DNA from: Panax quinquefolius
Taxonomy: Eukaryota; Streptophyta; Magnoliopsida; Apiales; Araliaceae
DNA: 64,000 nucleotides
Assembly (NCBI GenBank): GCA_020205615.1
Contig: CM035167.1
Span: 135,174,568 to 135,238,567, forward strand
Direction of reading: 5' to 3'
The notes beneath the pieces are model-generated. The model was not told where the DNA came from. It made no database searches and saw only the letters and a list, made by a program, of their open reading frames with translations. A program made the position numbers and the translations under genes. Of the stretch, positions 12,373-25,344 are shown one piece after another (the stretch's first letter is position 1; each line of letters begins with the position of its first letter).

Positions 12373-12871
12373 TTGTGCGCATCTACTTGCTGAGTATATT
12401 TACGAGCACTACCTATATGATCTTGGGGTTTATGTGAAATATAATTTTCACTTGGAGACAACGGAGATATTTATATGTCAAGAGAAGACTCACCATTGGA
12501 AAGAAGATGATAGTAATCTTCTTTTTCTTTGGGGACTTTTGGGTCAACCAAGGATAATTACGTGGACATATGATATCTATCATAACCTAGACGCATGGCC
12601 TCCCGTATGCGAAGGTTTCGAGCACTTTCCAAAGATTTTAATCTCTAAAATAGTTTTTGACTATACTTTTATGTAAAGTATCATTGTAAGGTTATTATGG
12701 TAGAGGTACCATGAGAGATCATACATTTGTATTAAAACTCATAGTTAATCGTGGTAAGTATCTATACTGACGTACTTCAATAGTTGTATAAATGAAGTTG
12801 TATTTGAATTTTGTACCATGTATCTGGTGACTCAGAATGGGTGAAGTATACCTAATTTTGGGGGCATCACA
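12373..12871 (+). mobile_element. 3' end of the 5' LTR of element C
   Basis: This 499-bp segment is collinear with 16535-17031, the end of the 3' LTR of C, from TTGTGCG to the terminal GCATCACA. It is followed at once by a primer-binding site. The rest of this LTR lies left of the window, split off by the insertion of B. The open frame at 12239-12676 only spans the B-C junction and is not a gene. Confidence 0.88.
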
Positions 12872-12890
12872 TTTGGTATCAGAGCTTAGG
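12872..12890 (+). other. Primer-binding site of element C
   Basis: TGGTATCAGAGC, the usual initiator tRNA-Met complement of plant LTR elements, begins two bases after the LTR end. Confidence 0.9.
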
Positions 12891-13208
12891 GATATGATCG
12901 CTGGCGGAGATAAGAGTCTAGAACTAGGAGGGGATAGACGAGTTATATACTTCGCTAGTGTGTGACTTACCTAAGATGGAATTGTTTACTTGATAAGTTA
13001 ACAAATTGTGATATGTCAATTAACCTTTGTTTTGAAGATATATTCTAGAATTATATCTGAAATACAGGAGATGAGCAATGAAAAAATCATGTTACAGAGG
13101 ATATAACCGGGAAGGTACAATCCGAAAAGAAAGCAAGGTATTCTCATCTCTTCGAATATCAGGTACGTACGTAAATTTCGAGGGCGAAATTTCATAAGGA
13201 GGGGTGAT
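12872..13208 (+). mobile_element. Miniature internal region of element C (PBS plus PPT)
   Basis: The region starts TTTGGTATCAGAGCTTAGG, matching the 3' end of initiator tRNA-Met as a primer-binding site. The leader to about 13025 matches the leader of the family A element (46833-47000). It then jumps to the pol-end/3' UTR block seen in B, with TTTCGAGGGCGAAATTTCAT and the purine tract AAGGAGGGGTGAT before the 3' LTR. All of gag and pol is missing. The element thus keeps priming sites and LTRs but no protein, like a non-autonomous derivative. Confidence 0.88.
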
Positions 13209-13586
13209 TGTGAGACCCCGAATTTTAAGAAATAAGAGTATTCAATTTTTTTTTCTATTTTGGTAAATAGCACGGTATTGATTATTGATGCTTATAGGAT
13301 AAGTCACTCAGTTTTATTTTATTGGTATTATTAATGTAATAAAATAGAAAAGCTTTTTATATAAAACAGAATACTTTTATAAAGTTATTCTATAAATATA
13401 ATATATTATATTCTATTGTGTATAGTGTTTGCATAGTAAAATCTTTAATAAAGTTATTCATTTTATTAGATTATAAATAGAATATATTATATTTTATTTA
13501 AAAGATTTTGCTTTAAATATGGACCGTCGATTAAAGTAAATCAATCTGGACCGCTTATGTGTTAATTACTATGCAATTCCATTTTT

Positions 13587-13596
13587 CTATAAATAG
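13587..13596 (+). promoter_or_regulatory. TATA box of the C LTR
   Basis: CTATAAATAG followed by AAGCTCATTC, as in the B LTR. Confidence 0.65.
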
Positions 13597-13789
13597 AAGC
13601 TCATTCCTTCATTATTTCTTACGAATTCAATTGAAACTCTGAGAGATAAACTATAAAGAGAAATAAGAAAAGTATTCTCGCTACTTCACTACTCATATAT
13701 CAAAGACTTTCTTCTTAAGGTAGGGATATTATTTATTGTAATCGTAGGGAATATTATTTGTTTGTACTAAATAAGGGTACTCTTTCTTT

Positions 13790-14300
13790 CTTATTTATGA
13801 AGAGAAATTCATTATTCCATTCTTTATTATTCTGTTGGAATAACTCAGTATACTGCTGGGATACCCTATACTTGGTAAAATTCTTCATTATTCCATTCTT
13901 TATTATTATATTGAATAACTTTGTTTATCTTAAATCACCGCATACACGGTGAAATTCTTTTATTATTTCGTTTCTTTATTATTCGTCGAATATCACGCTT
14001 GGTGCGTATTACTTTGACTGGTTTCCATAATTATTCTATTGGAATAACTCATGTCATGCGGGTCTATCGCATGCATGGTGATTTACATTGTTATTCCATT
14101 CTTTTTTATTCGTTTGAATATCCTCGTGCGTGCGTTTCGCCGGGACACAGTTCCATTATTTATTATTCTCGTTGGGAATAACTCCGTGCGATCTATCGCA
14201 TACGCATGGTGAATCATACATTATTCCATTCTTTATTATTCTGTTGGAATAACCTGTTTATGTGGATTACCACATGCATGGTGAATGATCCTTCGTATTT
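13790..14300 (+). repeat. 73-bp tandem array in the C LTR
   Basis: About seven degenerate copies of the unit described for the B LTR. Units often end in CGCATGCATGGTGA. Confidence 0.85.
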
Positions 14301-15177
14301 ATGCGAATAGTATATTCATTAAAAAGGGGTTTCAGCCAGGGGCAGATTTGTAATTTTTCTGACCCTCAAAAATTCTGAAAAAATTTGATATGATAATTTA
14401 ATAAGTTTTCTAAATTGTGTCAAAAAATGGCGATTTTTGGATGTATAGATTAAGAGTTATGGATTTTATGGGAAAAGACTATTTTAAAAGTAAACTCTTA
14501 TAACTCCTTGTGGTTAACTCCAAAATTGGTGAAATTTTTATTGGGAGTACATGTATATAACAGGAGTATACTCTGTAAATTTTGGAATTTTTGGACAAAA
14601 GTACAATTTATGATAAATGTCTAAATATTCGGCAGTTTTATCCATATGTAAAATAGTAAATGAATTTTAAAAATTCTGAGAAAAATATATGTTCAAGATG
14701 GGACTATATTCTGCTAAATCCCAGAAAAAAAATATTTTTGGGATTGTTTTGGTATTTTTCATAAAAATGAATTAGTTATGAGTAAATGAATTAAATATGT
14801 TATGTGAAGTAATAAAATTGGAAAATAGGATTTTATGGCTTGAGAATCCTATATAGGGTATATGCAGATTTTGATGAGAGATTTGATCATTGATTATGAA
14901 AAATCTTATGAGTATGGTTTTTTTTGAGTGATTAAATGCATTATTTGATAAAGTATAAACAATTGAAATAAATTATTTATAAGTTTAAGAAATGATTAAA
15001 ATATTGTTATAATATTAATGATATTAGATTATGAGATTATTAAGTGATTGATAAAATTTGGTTATTATTGAATGATGGATAAATTGTATTATAAATATTT
15101 AATATTTATACTGTATCTTATTTGATTGATTCTTATATCATTGTCATCATCTTCATGCTTATATTGTATTGAAAGTC

Positions 15178-15830
15178 ATCTGTGGCCTGTAGTGCATAGA
15201 TGTACTTGGTATGATTATGACCATGGATTATTCGGTATAATCATGACCGTAATGTTACAAATGATGTGAAAAAAGTCATAATTGGCCCGTAGTGCATTGA
15301 TGGACAGTTTTTGGTATGATTATGGCTATATATTCTCTTCGGCCAAGGGTGAAAAGATGAATTATTTTATGGCATGATCAGGACCGTTGATGAAAACACG
15401 ATTATCTTTGGCCCGTAGTGCATGGATAATTCGTGGTCGTGATACTAATGAATATCCTTGGCCTGTAGTGCAGGGATGATTCGATGATGTGGATTAATTA
15501 TTGAGCTGAGTCTCAGTGATGAAATATTAATTCATGGATGTGATAATAATGAATATCTTTGGCCGTAGTGCATGGATAATTCAGTGATATGGATTGATTA
15601 TCGAGCTGAGTCTCAGTGATGAAATATAAATTCATGGATGTGATATTAACGAATATCCTCGGTAGTAGTGTGCGGGGGTGATTCGATGATGTGGATTATT
15701 TATTAAGTTGTCTCGGCGATAAAATATTTATTATACACTTTTAAATGCGTAGAAGATAGTAGATATCATGTTCTACTTGACTCTTCTAAAATATAGTTGT
15801 ATGTCTTTGGCATGTAGTGCAAAGATGAAT
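15178..15830 (+). repeat. Serial stem-loops in the C LTR with altered, still pairing arms
   Basis: Copies include 15178-15201 (arms ATCTGTG and CATAGAT), 15413-15436 (ATCTTTG and CATGGAT), 15454-15477 (ATCCTTG and CAGGGAT) and about 15804-15825 (TCTTTG and CAAAGA). The loop stays GCCYGTAGTG or GCATGTAGTG. Between them lie repeats of TGATTATGACC and TCGATGATGTGGATTA. Confidence 0.8.
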
Positions 15831-17031
15831 TGTTAATGAATATCTTTGGCCGTGGTGCAAAGATGAATTTATTAGTATGATTATGAGCAGGAATTCTGAT
15901 TTGGTAATGATTTTTGATGTTTTCAGGTGAAGATAGGTGATGAGAATTATCTTCGTCCTAGTTGCGAAGAGAAATTTAGAACCACAATTATGATTATGAG
16001 TTATTCATATGATTGTGGATAGGAACTGTTGATTTATTTTATATGGATAAAACATTATTGGTGGACTTTTAACATAGAGAAGATAATAGACCTTATGGTC
16101 TATTTGACTCTTCTAATGGATTGCTCGTTTTGCTGCAACTATGGTTAAAATGTTTTATCATCTACCATATGTTCTAAATCTCTGATTTATTATTGATGAA
16201 AGCTATTGATAATTTAATTATATTTATTCATGATATTCTTTACTGGGCTAGTTGTGCTCACCCTTTCTGCTTCACAATTCCTTTCAGGTAATAAGAGTGT
16301 TGCCATAAGAGTGTTGCATGGTCAAGCGGGGATAACAGGGGAATAGAACAGTGGTCTCTAACTGTGGAGGTTCTTCTTAAACAGTATAGAAAAGTGTGTT
16401 GTATTCTATACGACATTTAGCAGTTATATTTGGTGAATCAAATAGGGTGAGGTGAACCCAACTTTGGAAGGGTGCTTTGTCACTATCATACAAGATGTCT
16501 AATGACATACAACCTCGTGTTATCATAAGACAGGGTTGTGCGTATCCACTTGTTGAGTATATTTACGAGCATTACCTTTATGATCTTGGGGTTTATGTGA
16601 AATATAATTTTCACTTTGAGACAACGGAGATATTTATATGTCAAGAGAAGACTCACCATTGGAAAAAAGATGATAGTAATCTTCTTTTTCTTTGGGGACT
16701 TTTGGGTCAACCAAGGATAATTCTGTAGACATATGATATCTATCATAACCAAGACGCATGGCCTCCCATGGACGAAGGTTTCCTTGAGCACTTCCCAAAG
16801 ATTTTAATCTCTAAAACAGTTTTTGACTATACTTTTATGTAAATTATCATTGTAAGGTTGTGGTCGAGGTACCATGAGAGTTACATACATTTGTATTAAA
16901 ACTCATAGTTAATCAGTAAATATTCTATACGACAGCTCAACAGTTGTATAAATGAAGTTGTATTTAAATTTTGTACCATGTATCTGGCGACTCAGAATGG
17001 GTGAAGTATACCTAATTTTGGGGGCGTCACA

Positions 17032-18120
17032 TTTATTATTCTGTTGGAATAACCTGTATATGCGGTCTATCGCATGCCTGGTGAATTCTGTTGTTATTCC
17101 ATTCTTTATTATTTTGTTGGAATATCCTGTCTGTGCGGATTACGCATGATCTGGTTTCATTCTTTATTATTCTGTTGGAATATCCTGTCTGTGCGTGTTA
17201 CTCATGACCTAGTTCCATTCTTTATTATTCATTGGAATAACTCATCTGTCGCGGATTATGCACGCTGGTGAATTCTTCATTATTCCATTCTTTATTATTC
17301 ATTTGGAATAATCATTTCACGTGGATTACTGCATGGTCAGTAAAAAATCTATTTCATGGGTTTCATATATTCTATTATACTCAGTTGGTTAAAGTTTTGG
17401 CTTCTATACTCCATGAAATTAGTGGAATATCCTTGATATTTGCGCTTTATCCAGTATCTTTTCATGGAAATATTCTTCTGAGCATTCTTGAATTTTTCTC
17501 CACAAAACAGTATCATGTTGACAATTTGGACGTTATTGATTTCTGGATAAATTAAATTATAAATCTTTAAAAATTTATCCTTAAACTTGTTTTTATTGAA
17601 TTCTTGTATCATTGTCATCATCCTCATGTTTATAATATGTTGAAAGTCATATGTGGCCTGTAGTGCATAGATGGACTTGGTATGATTATGATTAGGGATT
17701 ATTCGGTATAATCATGGCCGTAATGTTACAAATGATGTGATAAAAATCCTCATTGTAGTAGTGCATTGATGGATGATTGTTGGCATGATCATGACCATTG
17801 ATGAATACACGAATATCCTTGTCCGTGAGTGCATCGATAATTTGTGGTCGTGATACTAATGAATATCCTCGGTAGTAGTCTTGAGGGGATGATGTGGATT
17901 ATTTATTAAAATCGAGTCTCGTGATAAAAGTGATGAAAAACCTTTTAAATCATAGAAGATAGTAGATTTTATTCTCTACTGACTCTTCTAATGGATTGCT
18001 TGTTCATTAGCTTAAACTTGATGTTTGTTATATTTTATCGGTTTAACAACATTGAAGGCTAACGATAAATTATTCTACATTATCTTAGTCATAATGTTTC
18101 TTCTTCGGCTAGTTGAGCTC
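17032..18120 (+). mobile_element. LTR of outer gypsy element D, left visible part
   Basis: The segment starts inside the 73-bp array, where element C inserted, and continues through the TACTCAGTTGGTTAAAG and stem-loop blocks that also lie in the B LTR at 11268-12060. It stops at GCTAGTTGAGCTC, where element G inserted. The D LTR resumes at 31257. Its upstream part lies outside the window. Confidence 0.85.
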
Positions 18121-19879
18121 AGTAATATCCGAGTTTTATTTTTTATTTTTTAAATATTTTTATGTAATTTAAGAATTGTTAATAAACGAATTTATATGAA
18201 ACTTTTGGGTGATTTCATTTATTAGATGTATGTGTGTGTACATATATGTGTTATTTCAATATATGTGATGAGATGTATTTAAATGATTAGTTTAGTTTTA
18301 TTTAACTATTTAAATAAAATTAAGTAGAAATTATTCTATTTTATTACGTGGGATGGTATTAAATCATGAAATTTGGAGTTAGGAGCGAGAATTTAGAGAC
18401 GCGAATTGTGTATTCGAGTCCTAACGTCGAAATTAGTCGAGATAGATCGTAATCACGAAAAAGTGTCACGATTGACTTTTTTTGGTCAAAGTCAACCTTT
18501 GACTTTTTGAAAAAGTCAACTACAATTTCAGAGATGAATTTGACTAAATGGATAGTCCCATGACGTCCTAACGTCGACTTTAGTAGGAATCGATATATGG
18601 TTCGCAAAGTTTGGTTAGAAGGGTAAAATAGTCAAATAAACTTATTAATTGATTAATTGATTAAAATAATATATGTATTTTTTATAATAGAAATCAATTT
18701 GACCCAGTGGACCCATGAGACTATTAAATTGGGACAAGGGAGGAGTATCGTATATTACATAATAGCTAAGGTGGAAGTAATTTATTTTATTCCTTAAAAT
18801 CAAAATTCTTTTTATTTTTCTAACTCCCACATTCATTTTCTCTAACTCCCACATTCTTCCTATTAATTAACTATATTATTGTAGTATTAAGTATTGTGAG
18901 TAACTAATCATTAGAGTTGGGGGTTATGGGAGTTGGGGGTTATGGAAATCAAAAGACTCTAACAAAGCTATACATATATACAAACACACTTTTCTTTTAA
19001 GAAAATTCCACCAAGTGAGTAAACATGGAGAGAAATTGAGAGCCTAAGAGAGTTAGAACTAATTTTGGAGGAAAACTGAGGATTTGACAAACAAGGAGAA
19101 GGAGCATCATATTAAACCAAGAAGAAATTCATCAAAAGGTAATTCATGAACCCATTTTATTTTTATAACAAAAAATGAGAAGAAAATGCATATAAAATTG
19201 GTAAATAATTTGTTGTGGCTTTGTGTTGCCATATTCTTTGTTGTTTGATGATTATAGATCATTAACAACAAAAGATATGGGTTAATCATGCATCAAATTC
19301 ATAGAAAATCAAAGAATTAAGCAATGCATGCTCTACCTTTGATAAAATGTCTCTAAGGTGCTAAATTAATCAAAAAGGTGGAAGTTTGTTGAAGTTTGAT
19401 GTTGTGAAATGTGAAAACATGTGAGAGTAGATGATCTGGACATTAGGAATAATTTAATTGCATGCTAGAAGCAAAATCCCGATTTTTGTCAAATTGGGTT
19501 TAACTAGTAATCTGTGATTTTTGGGGTTTTTCGGAGCCTCGGGATCATGGTGTATATAACTCGATTAACGTATGTAATAATTTTATAAAATAGTATGTAA
19601 CATGAGGTACAACCTGTCCAAATTTCATAGGAAAGGGAGTTAAATTGAGCAAGTTATGAAAATCGTAAGCATGCATGTTGGTAATAAAATCTGCAGAATT
19701 TTGGAAATTCCAGAATTTTTTTCTAAGTATAAAACTAGTGCTTGCACGCTTTTCTATGCAGTTGGTTTGTGGTCTTAGCATGCTAGTTTTATGAATGTTA
19801 TATTTTTCTAAAATACCTTGATGTATGAAGGTTATTGTGTCCAAGTATCATGGTCATATCATCTTTAGATTAGCGGGAA

Positions 19880-20578
19880 TAAAATCGTAGAGTCAGTGAA
19901 AATCGTAGAGTAAACTCTGAAAATCGTAGAGTCAATGAAAATCGTAGAGTTAACTCAGAAAATCGTAGAGTCGGTGAAAATCGTAGAGTAAACTCTGAAA
20001 ATCGTAGAGTTAACTCTAAAAATCGTAGAGTCAGTGAAAATCGTAGAGTAAACTCTGAAAATCGTAGAGTCAATGAAAATCGTAGAGTAAACTCTGAAAA
20101 TCGTAGAGTCAGTGAAAATCGTAGAGTAAACTCTGCGAAAATCGTAAAGTCGATGAAAATCGTAGAGTAAACTCTCAAAATTGTGTCGATTCAATCGAAA
20201 ATCATCGAAGAGTAAACTCGAAAATCGTAGAAGTCGATGAAAATCGTGGTAGTAACTAAACTCAAAAAAATCGTAGAGTCGAATGAAAGTCGTAAAGAGT
20301 AAACTCAAAATTGTAGAGTCGATGAAAATCGTGAGAGTAAACTCTCAAAATCGTGAGTCGAACTGAAAATCGTAGAGTAAACTCAAAATCGTGGAGTCGA
20401 TGAAAGTCGTAGAGTAAACTCAAAATCGTAGAGTCTTGGATAGTAGAGTGAAAATCGTAGAGTCAACAAAAAATCGTAGAGTCGGTCGTGAAAATCGTAG
20501 AGTGAACTCTGAAAATCGTAGAGTCACGAGATAGTAGAGTGAAAATCATAGAGTGAACTCTAAAAAATTATAGAGTAA
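19880..20578 (+). repeat. Minisatellite in the 5' LTR of G
   Basis: The unit is roughly 37-42 bp: AAAATCGTAGAGTCRRTG followed by AAAATCGTAGAGTAAACTCTG. The AGAGTTAACTCT part is a 12-bp palindrome in some copies. The first half of the array is nearly perfect and the second half carries many one-base insertions or losses. The open frames seen on the minus strand here are translations of the repeat, not genes. Confidence 0.92.
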
Positions 20579-21644
20579 AGTTTATATTACAACTACTATG
20601 CGTTGCTAATAGTTGATGTGCATGATTATCTGAATTGTGTAGAGGCACGTGAAGTGCGAGATAGCTATAAATTTTGTTAATCTGTTATTAGTAAACAACG
20701 ATCGAAGGCAAGTTTCTTACCTATTTTTCATTTTGAAATTATTCAACTCTTATTCAGTTGATTGCGGCGAGGTAAGTTTGGGCTTGTAATTAAGTAATCA
20801 TTCGTGCAAGCTCCTCTATTGTAAAGTTCTATAACTTCAATTGTGATGCGAAAACGCTTATTGATGATTATTCGGTTCCTATTATAATCTTTATACTTTA
20901 AAGTTCATTATACCCTTAATAAACTATATTCAAGCATGCTTTCTAGCTTTCGTTTCAGCTAGATGTTATTGATGCAAACGTAGTATATTGTTTGAACAAT
21001 TCAAATCCTTTGAAGCTATTGAATGTTTACCAATCCAAATTGCTTTGGTGAGGTCCCGCATGAATACTAAGATGAAAAACCTGAATAACGGGGTAACTGA
21101 TGTCGGGCATATAGTCCCATTTACGCTTATGCGTTTAAACTTATACTTGTGCACAATGTAGGGTACGATAGGCTGATCGCCTGGAGTACTTGCAGAGACC
21201 GTTTATAATCTATTTGATTGTTAAACCGTCTGATGGTTTTTGATGAAACAAAGTAATGTTCAGGGTATCTAACACCCCTTAGTATGCTATTGAGAATTCC
21301 ATAACTCTTATCTTGATATTCCAGTTTATCTCTTGATATTTATTTCAACTGTTGAGAAATATTCATATTAATGCTTCTACTTCTGATATATGTTCTCAAA
21401 CTACTTTATATACTTGCTGGGCAATTTGTGCTCATTCTTGCTTAAACTTTTCAGTTAAGGCTGATAACGCTGAGGGCTTGGGCAAGGACAAAGGAAAGTC
21501 TAAGATGAAATGATGAGAGTTATTTATGTAATAATTATATTTCCGCATATGATGTAATGTGGCGATAAACGCTAAGTTTAAGTTTCAGTTTATTAATGGT
21601 TGTAAAGACTTGGGACTTTATTTTGAATAAGTATGTAATAGTTA

Positions 21645-21645
21645 A

Positions 21646-21701
<56 letters not shown>
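21645..21701. repeat. (TTA)n microsatellite in the 5' LTR of G
   Basis: About nineteen TTA trinucleotides. The 3' LTR copy at 31085-31170 differs in having TAA repeats followed by TTA repeats. Confidence 0.95.
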
Positions 21702-21786
21702 GAGTTACTTAGATAGATGATGATGTATGTTATATCATGAGTACCATGTCCTGTAATCGATATTACACGGATTTGGGGGCGTCACA

Positions 21787-21811
21787 GGTTGGTATCAAAG
21801 CAATAGGTTAT
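21787..21811 (+). other. Primer-binding site of element G
   Basis: GGTTGGTATCAAAGCAATAG lies immediately after the 5' LTR. It fits initiator tRNA-Met priming with one change (AAAGC for AGAGC). Confidence 0.85.
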
Positions 21812-21978
21812 AAACCTTAGGTGGGGAACCTTAGACTATAACCTTAGGGAAGTTAGTGGAGAAAATAAAGAGATGAACTCATGTAGAGTTCTAGGGGTTG
21901 TGTCAAATCTATTTTTTCCTAAAAACAAAAACAACTATTTTAAAATACTAACCGAGTTATTTTTTTCTTGTTTGAAGG

Positions 21979-23630
21979 ATGTCAGGAGAAGAGGAGGTTA
22001 GAGATATCCACGTTGTGAGTGAAGCGATTGGTGGCAATTTGTGCACGAGCCTATAAATGAGGCGATGGTGACTCGGACCCGAAGAGAGTATCTGAAAGAG
22101 GAAGAGGGCAGGGAGGACTCGGAAGAAGCACTGAGGATACTTTATTGGATGAGTTGATGGATATGATTACGGAGTTGGATGACAAGAGTCCATGAGTTGG
22201 AGGAGTCAGATCGGGGAGCAAAGAAGATGCATGCATTGCTTGAGGCATTGGTGCACCACGATAATTAGGAACGGGGATCTGGTGACAAGTTGCGGGCATC
22301 GAGACGAGAAAGGCGGATAAATTTGGAGGATGAGAAAGAAGCTATTAGGACCCACTTGGGGCATACCATTAATGGGTTAGAGTCGAGGATTGAGTCTCCA
22401 AACTAACAAGCGATTATTACTACATTACGGGAGATGAGAGAGAGATATCAGTGTTGGTAGAGAAGCTAACTGGCGAGTTAGAAGGAGAGGTGAGAGATAA
22501 GAAGGTTAAGATAGACAAGATGAAATACGCATTTAAGTCAAACACATGGAAGGTTCCAAAGATAGGATGCATCACTTTCCAAGTGAGGAGCACCTTGATG
22601 CTGAGCGTGTTATAAGCCCAGAGAAGTTTGGTCTTTGGAGATAGCGGATGAGGAGCATGAAGACGCCATTAGGCGAGGCTTTTAGTTTATTATAATGAAC
22701 TTTTACTATTAGAGTTTATAATGCTTATCTATGAATAAAAAGCTTGGTTTTGGTTTTTACCAAGTATGTTGGTTTCAAGTGATGTAAATGGCTTAACGCC
22801 ATGAGACGATGAAATACCTTTGGTGTTATGTCTGTAAATAAATATGTTTTTATTTAAGTATGTGATGTGATCATTAAGTTCTCTTCTTATGAATGATATA
22901 TTCTATAGAGTAAGTGATAAGATAATAACATTAAGTTCATTTTAAGCGGATAGATGGCTAGAGGAAGGCGTCAAATCAAACACCCGAGGGGTCGAAGCGG
23001 TAATGTTTGGGGATCCAACAAATCTATCAAAGAGTTTGTAGACATGTTAGTGGGGGCACTTGAAATCGAACCCCGAATGCCAATAACCCTCCAAGGCCCA
23101 AGTGGCACACTTCAAGGACTTCAAGAGCGCGGGACCCCGAGTTCAAAGGAACCACTTGAACCCATCGAAGCTCAAACTTGGGTCAAGGAAATCAAAAGGC
23201 GTTATATTATCGCCTAGAGTAGGTGATGATCGAAAAACAATCTTCGCCACTTACATCTTTGAAGGTGAAGCTAACTTCGGTGGGGAGGCAAACCGACACT
23301 GTAATTGGAGAAGGCGTGATACCTTGGGAAGGGTTTAAGAAAATCTTTTTCAAGAACTATTTTTCGGTTAGTATCTTGAGTCGCATGGAGATGAGATTCT
23401 GGAGTGAAGCAAGAAGAAATGGCGGTACCTCAATATGCCATAAAATTCAACGAGTCGATGAGGTTTGCGCCTCACCAGTCGACAATCGAGGAGAGAAAAA
23501 TGAGGAGGTTTGAAAGCGGTCTCAAACCATGGTTATATCATGAGACTCTCGATTATACAGACGAAAAGCTTCATGACTATCCCGGAGAAAGCTATAATCA
23601 CGAGAGGCGGAAGTGAGGCCTGATGAAATT
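21979..23630 (+). pseudogene. gag of element G, degenerate
   Basis: The likely start is the ATG at 21979 (MSGEEEVRD). The next 900 bases are rich in Glu, Lys and Arg but broken by stops. From about 23100 the retrotransposon gag (capsid) domain can be followed across frames: LKDFKSAG, EPIEAQTWVKE, VGDDRKTIFATY, EGVIPWE-FKK-FF, QMEMRFW-like, YAIKFNE-MRFAPHQ and RKMRRFE-GLKPWLY. Such proteins form the virus-like particle around the element RNA. At least three frameshifts and several stops make it non-functional. Confidence 0.85.
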
Positions 23631-23686
23631 TAATAAGGAAAAAAGAAGAAGAATGAAGGAGGAATCATGGGGAAGGTAGCGGCGAA

Positions 23687-24400
23687 GTGGTGCAAAACAA
23701 GAGGAAGTGGAACAATAACAACAATAGCAAGAATAATTTCAAATCGAGAAACTCTGGGGAAAACCGGGGAAACAAAGAAGAAGAACGAGAGGCATGCAAG
23801 GAGTGTGGGAGGAATCACTCGAGGGCATGTCTAAAAGGAAAGAATGTCTGTTTTAATTTGCAGGCGGGAGGGCACATCTCTCCCAATTGCTCTGCACTAA
23901 AGAGAAATGGATGCTTCAACTGTGGAGCATTGGATCATCGAGCAAGAATTGCCCAAAGAAGAACACATGAAGAGGAAATGGAGGAAGGGGACCAAGCGGT
24001 GGGAATCTCACGATTAATGGACCACCAACTCGAAATCGACCAACATCAAGGACTTTCAACATGGCCGGTTCGAGGATGCGGTCGCATCCAGGGACGTGGT
24101 TTCAGGTATCATTCGATCAATGATATATCTGCTTACATATTATTTGATTCGGGTGCTACTTGTTCCTTCGTATCGCATGAATTCTCCCAACGATTAAATT
24201 TACCCCAGGAAGAATTAAAATATCCTATGAACATAGAAGTTGCTAATAAGGAAATGATTCCGGTTAGCCATATCCATAGAAATTATGTTGTAAACATCGG
24301 GGATATAAGTTACCCGTGGATTTAATTCCAATTCAATTAGGAGAATTTGATGTAATTCTAGGAATGGATTGGTTATTTAACCATGGAAGCGATGATAGAT
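23687..24400 (+). pseudogene. Zinc knuckles and aspartic protease of element G
   Basis: The frame at 23687-24325 (212 codons) starts in an Asn/Lys-rich linker. It carries three knuckle-like blocks at about residues 37-83, CKECGRNH, CFNLQAGGHISPNC and CFNCGALDH, each lacking one or more of the CCHC ligands. The protease follows from about residue 150: ILFDSGATCSFVS with the catalytic Asp in DSGA. After a one-base shift near 24325 it continues to DVILGMDWL, the second conserved protease block. RT follows about 80 bases downstream. Confidence 0.88.
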
Positions 24401-24478
24401 TGTCAAAAAAGTGTATAAACCTTAGGACTCGGATCGGTCTAAGGTAGCATTCTATAAAGTAGGTCGTAGACACTCAAG

Positions 24479-25344
24479 TTGTCGGCGATGATGCAAGCAA
24501 GGAAGTTACTAAGAAAGGGATGTGTAGGATATTTGGCCCATATCGTTGATACGCAGAAAGCAGGGATAGAGATGGGACAGATACCAGTAGTGAACGAATT
24601 TTTGGATGTATTTTCGGAGGAATTTCCAGGACATCCACCGGATCGGGAGGTCGAATTCGTTATAGATTTAGTACCGGGGACGACACCGATTTTGAAAGCC
24701 CCTTATAGAATGGCAAGCCCAAAATGAAGGAGGCGATGGTGCGATTCTGAGAGTTATTGGATAGGAAGTATATTCAACCGAGTGTGTCTCCTTGGGGAGC
24801 ACCAGTTTTATTTGTGAAAAAGAAGGATGGATCGATGAGACTATGTATCGACTATCGAGAGTTGAACAAGGTGATGATTAAGAACAAGTATCCGTTACCT
24901 AGGATAGATTATCTGTTCGATCAACTGAAGGGAGCGAAATATTTTTCCAAGATCGACTTGGGGACGGGATATCACCAGTTAAAGGTAAGGAAGGAGGATG
25001 TACCTAAGACAGCGTTTAGGACACGTTACAGTTACTACAAGTTCCTGGTGATGTCGTTCGGGTTAACAAATGCGCCAGCAGTATTTATGGACATGATAAA
25101 TCGGGTATTCAAGCAATACTTAGATAAATTCGTAGTTGTGTTCATAGATGATATCTTGATCTATTCTAAGACTCAGGAAGATCATGTTGAACATTTAAGG
25201 TTAGTGTTGGAAGCGTTGAGGAAGGATAAGTTATACGAAAAATTCTCAAAGTGTGAATTCTGGTTGGATAAAGTTCAATTTCTGGGTCACGTGATCGACA
25301 AGGACGAAATTTACGTGGATCCAAAGAAAGGTGGAAGCGGTTGA
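24479..25344 (+). pseudogene. Reverse transcriptase of element G
   Basis: Two frames carry it. The first, 24479-24727, holds the lead-in with FLDVFSEEFPG-PPDREVEF and LVPGTTPI-KAPYRM. The second, 24757-25344, holds the palm: [52 protein letters not shown] and [10 protein letters not shown]. The catalytic aspartates of FIDD are kept. The domain copies element RNA to DNA in the particle. It is joined to the previous frame through a stop and a frameshift near 24727-24757 and breaks again after GHVID, so the polyprotein is not continuous. Confidence 0.95.

Larger units (their letters stand above)
13209..17031 (+). mobile_element. 3' LTR of Ty3/gypsy element C (3.8 kb)
   Basis: The LTR begins TGTGAGACCCC directly after the polypurine tract and ends GGGGGCGTCACA. 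It contains a TATA box (13587), the 73-bp tandem array (13790-14300), an AT-rich kilobase not seen in B (about 14320-15110), a run of stem-loops with loop GCCYGTAGTG (15178-15830), and the block GGGCTAGTTGTGCTCACCC near 16245. It is inserted in the 73-bp array of LTR D. The duplicated target should be TTTAT, but its left copy is outside the window. Confidence 0.9.
18121..21786 (+). repeat. 5' LTR of element G (3,666 bp)
   Basis: The start is AGTAATATC, where the 3' LTR has TGTAATATC, so the expected first T is mutated to A. It ends GGGGGCGTCACA. Landmarks shared with the 3' LTR are runs of GTCAA around 18480, a minisatellite at 19880-20578, a TTA microsatellite and a CTGGGCAATTTGTGCTCATT block near 21420. 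Confidence 0.93.

Noticed and set aside
12239..12676. A 145-codon open frame
   Set aside because: It runs across the junction of the B and C LTRs, including the TTGTG target site, and half of it recurs in the 3' LTR of C.
12373..12871. An independent solo LTR
   Set aside because: It is only the end part of an LTR, is followed by a primer-binding site and matches the end of the 3' LTR of C, so it belongs to the 5' LTR of C.
19870..20308. Minus-strand open frames rich in Leu-Arg-Phe-Ser or Tyr-Asp-Phe repeats
   Set aside because: They are translations of the 40-bp minisatellite whose unit length is near a multiple of three. Similar frames occur at 29355-29836.
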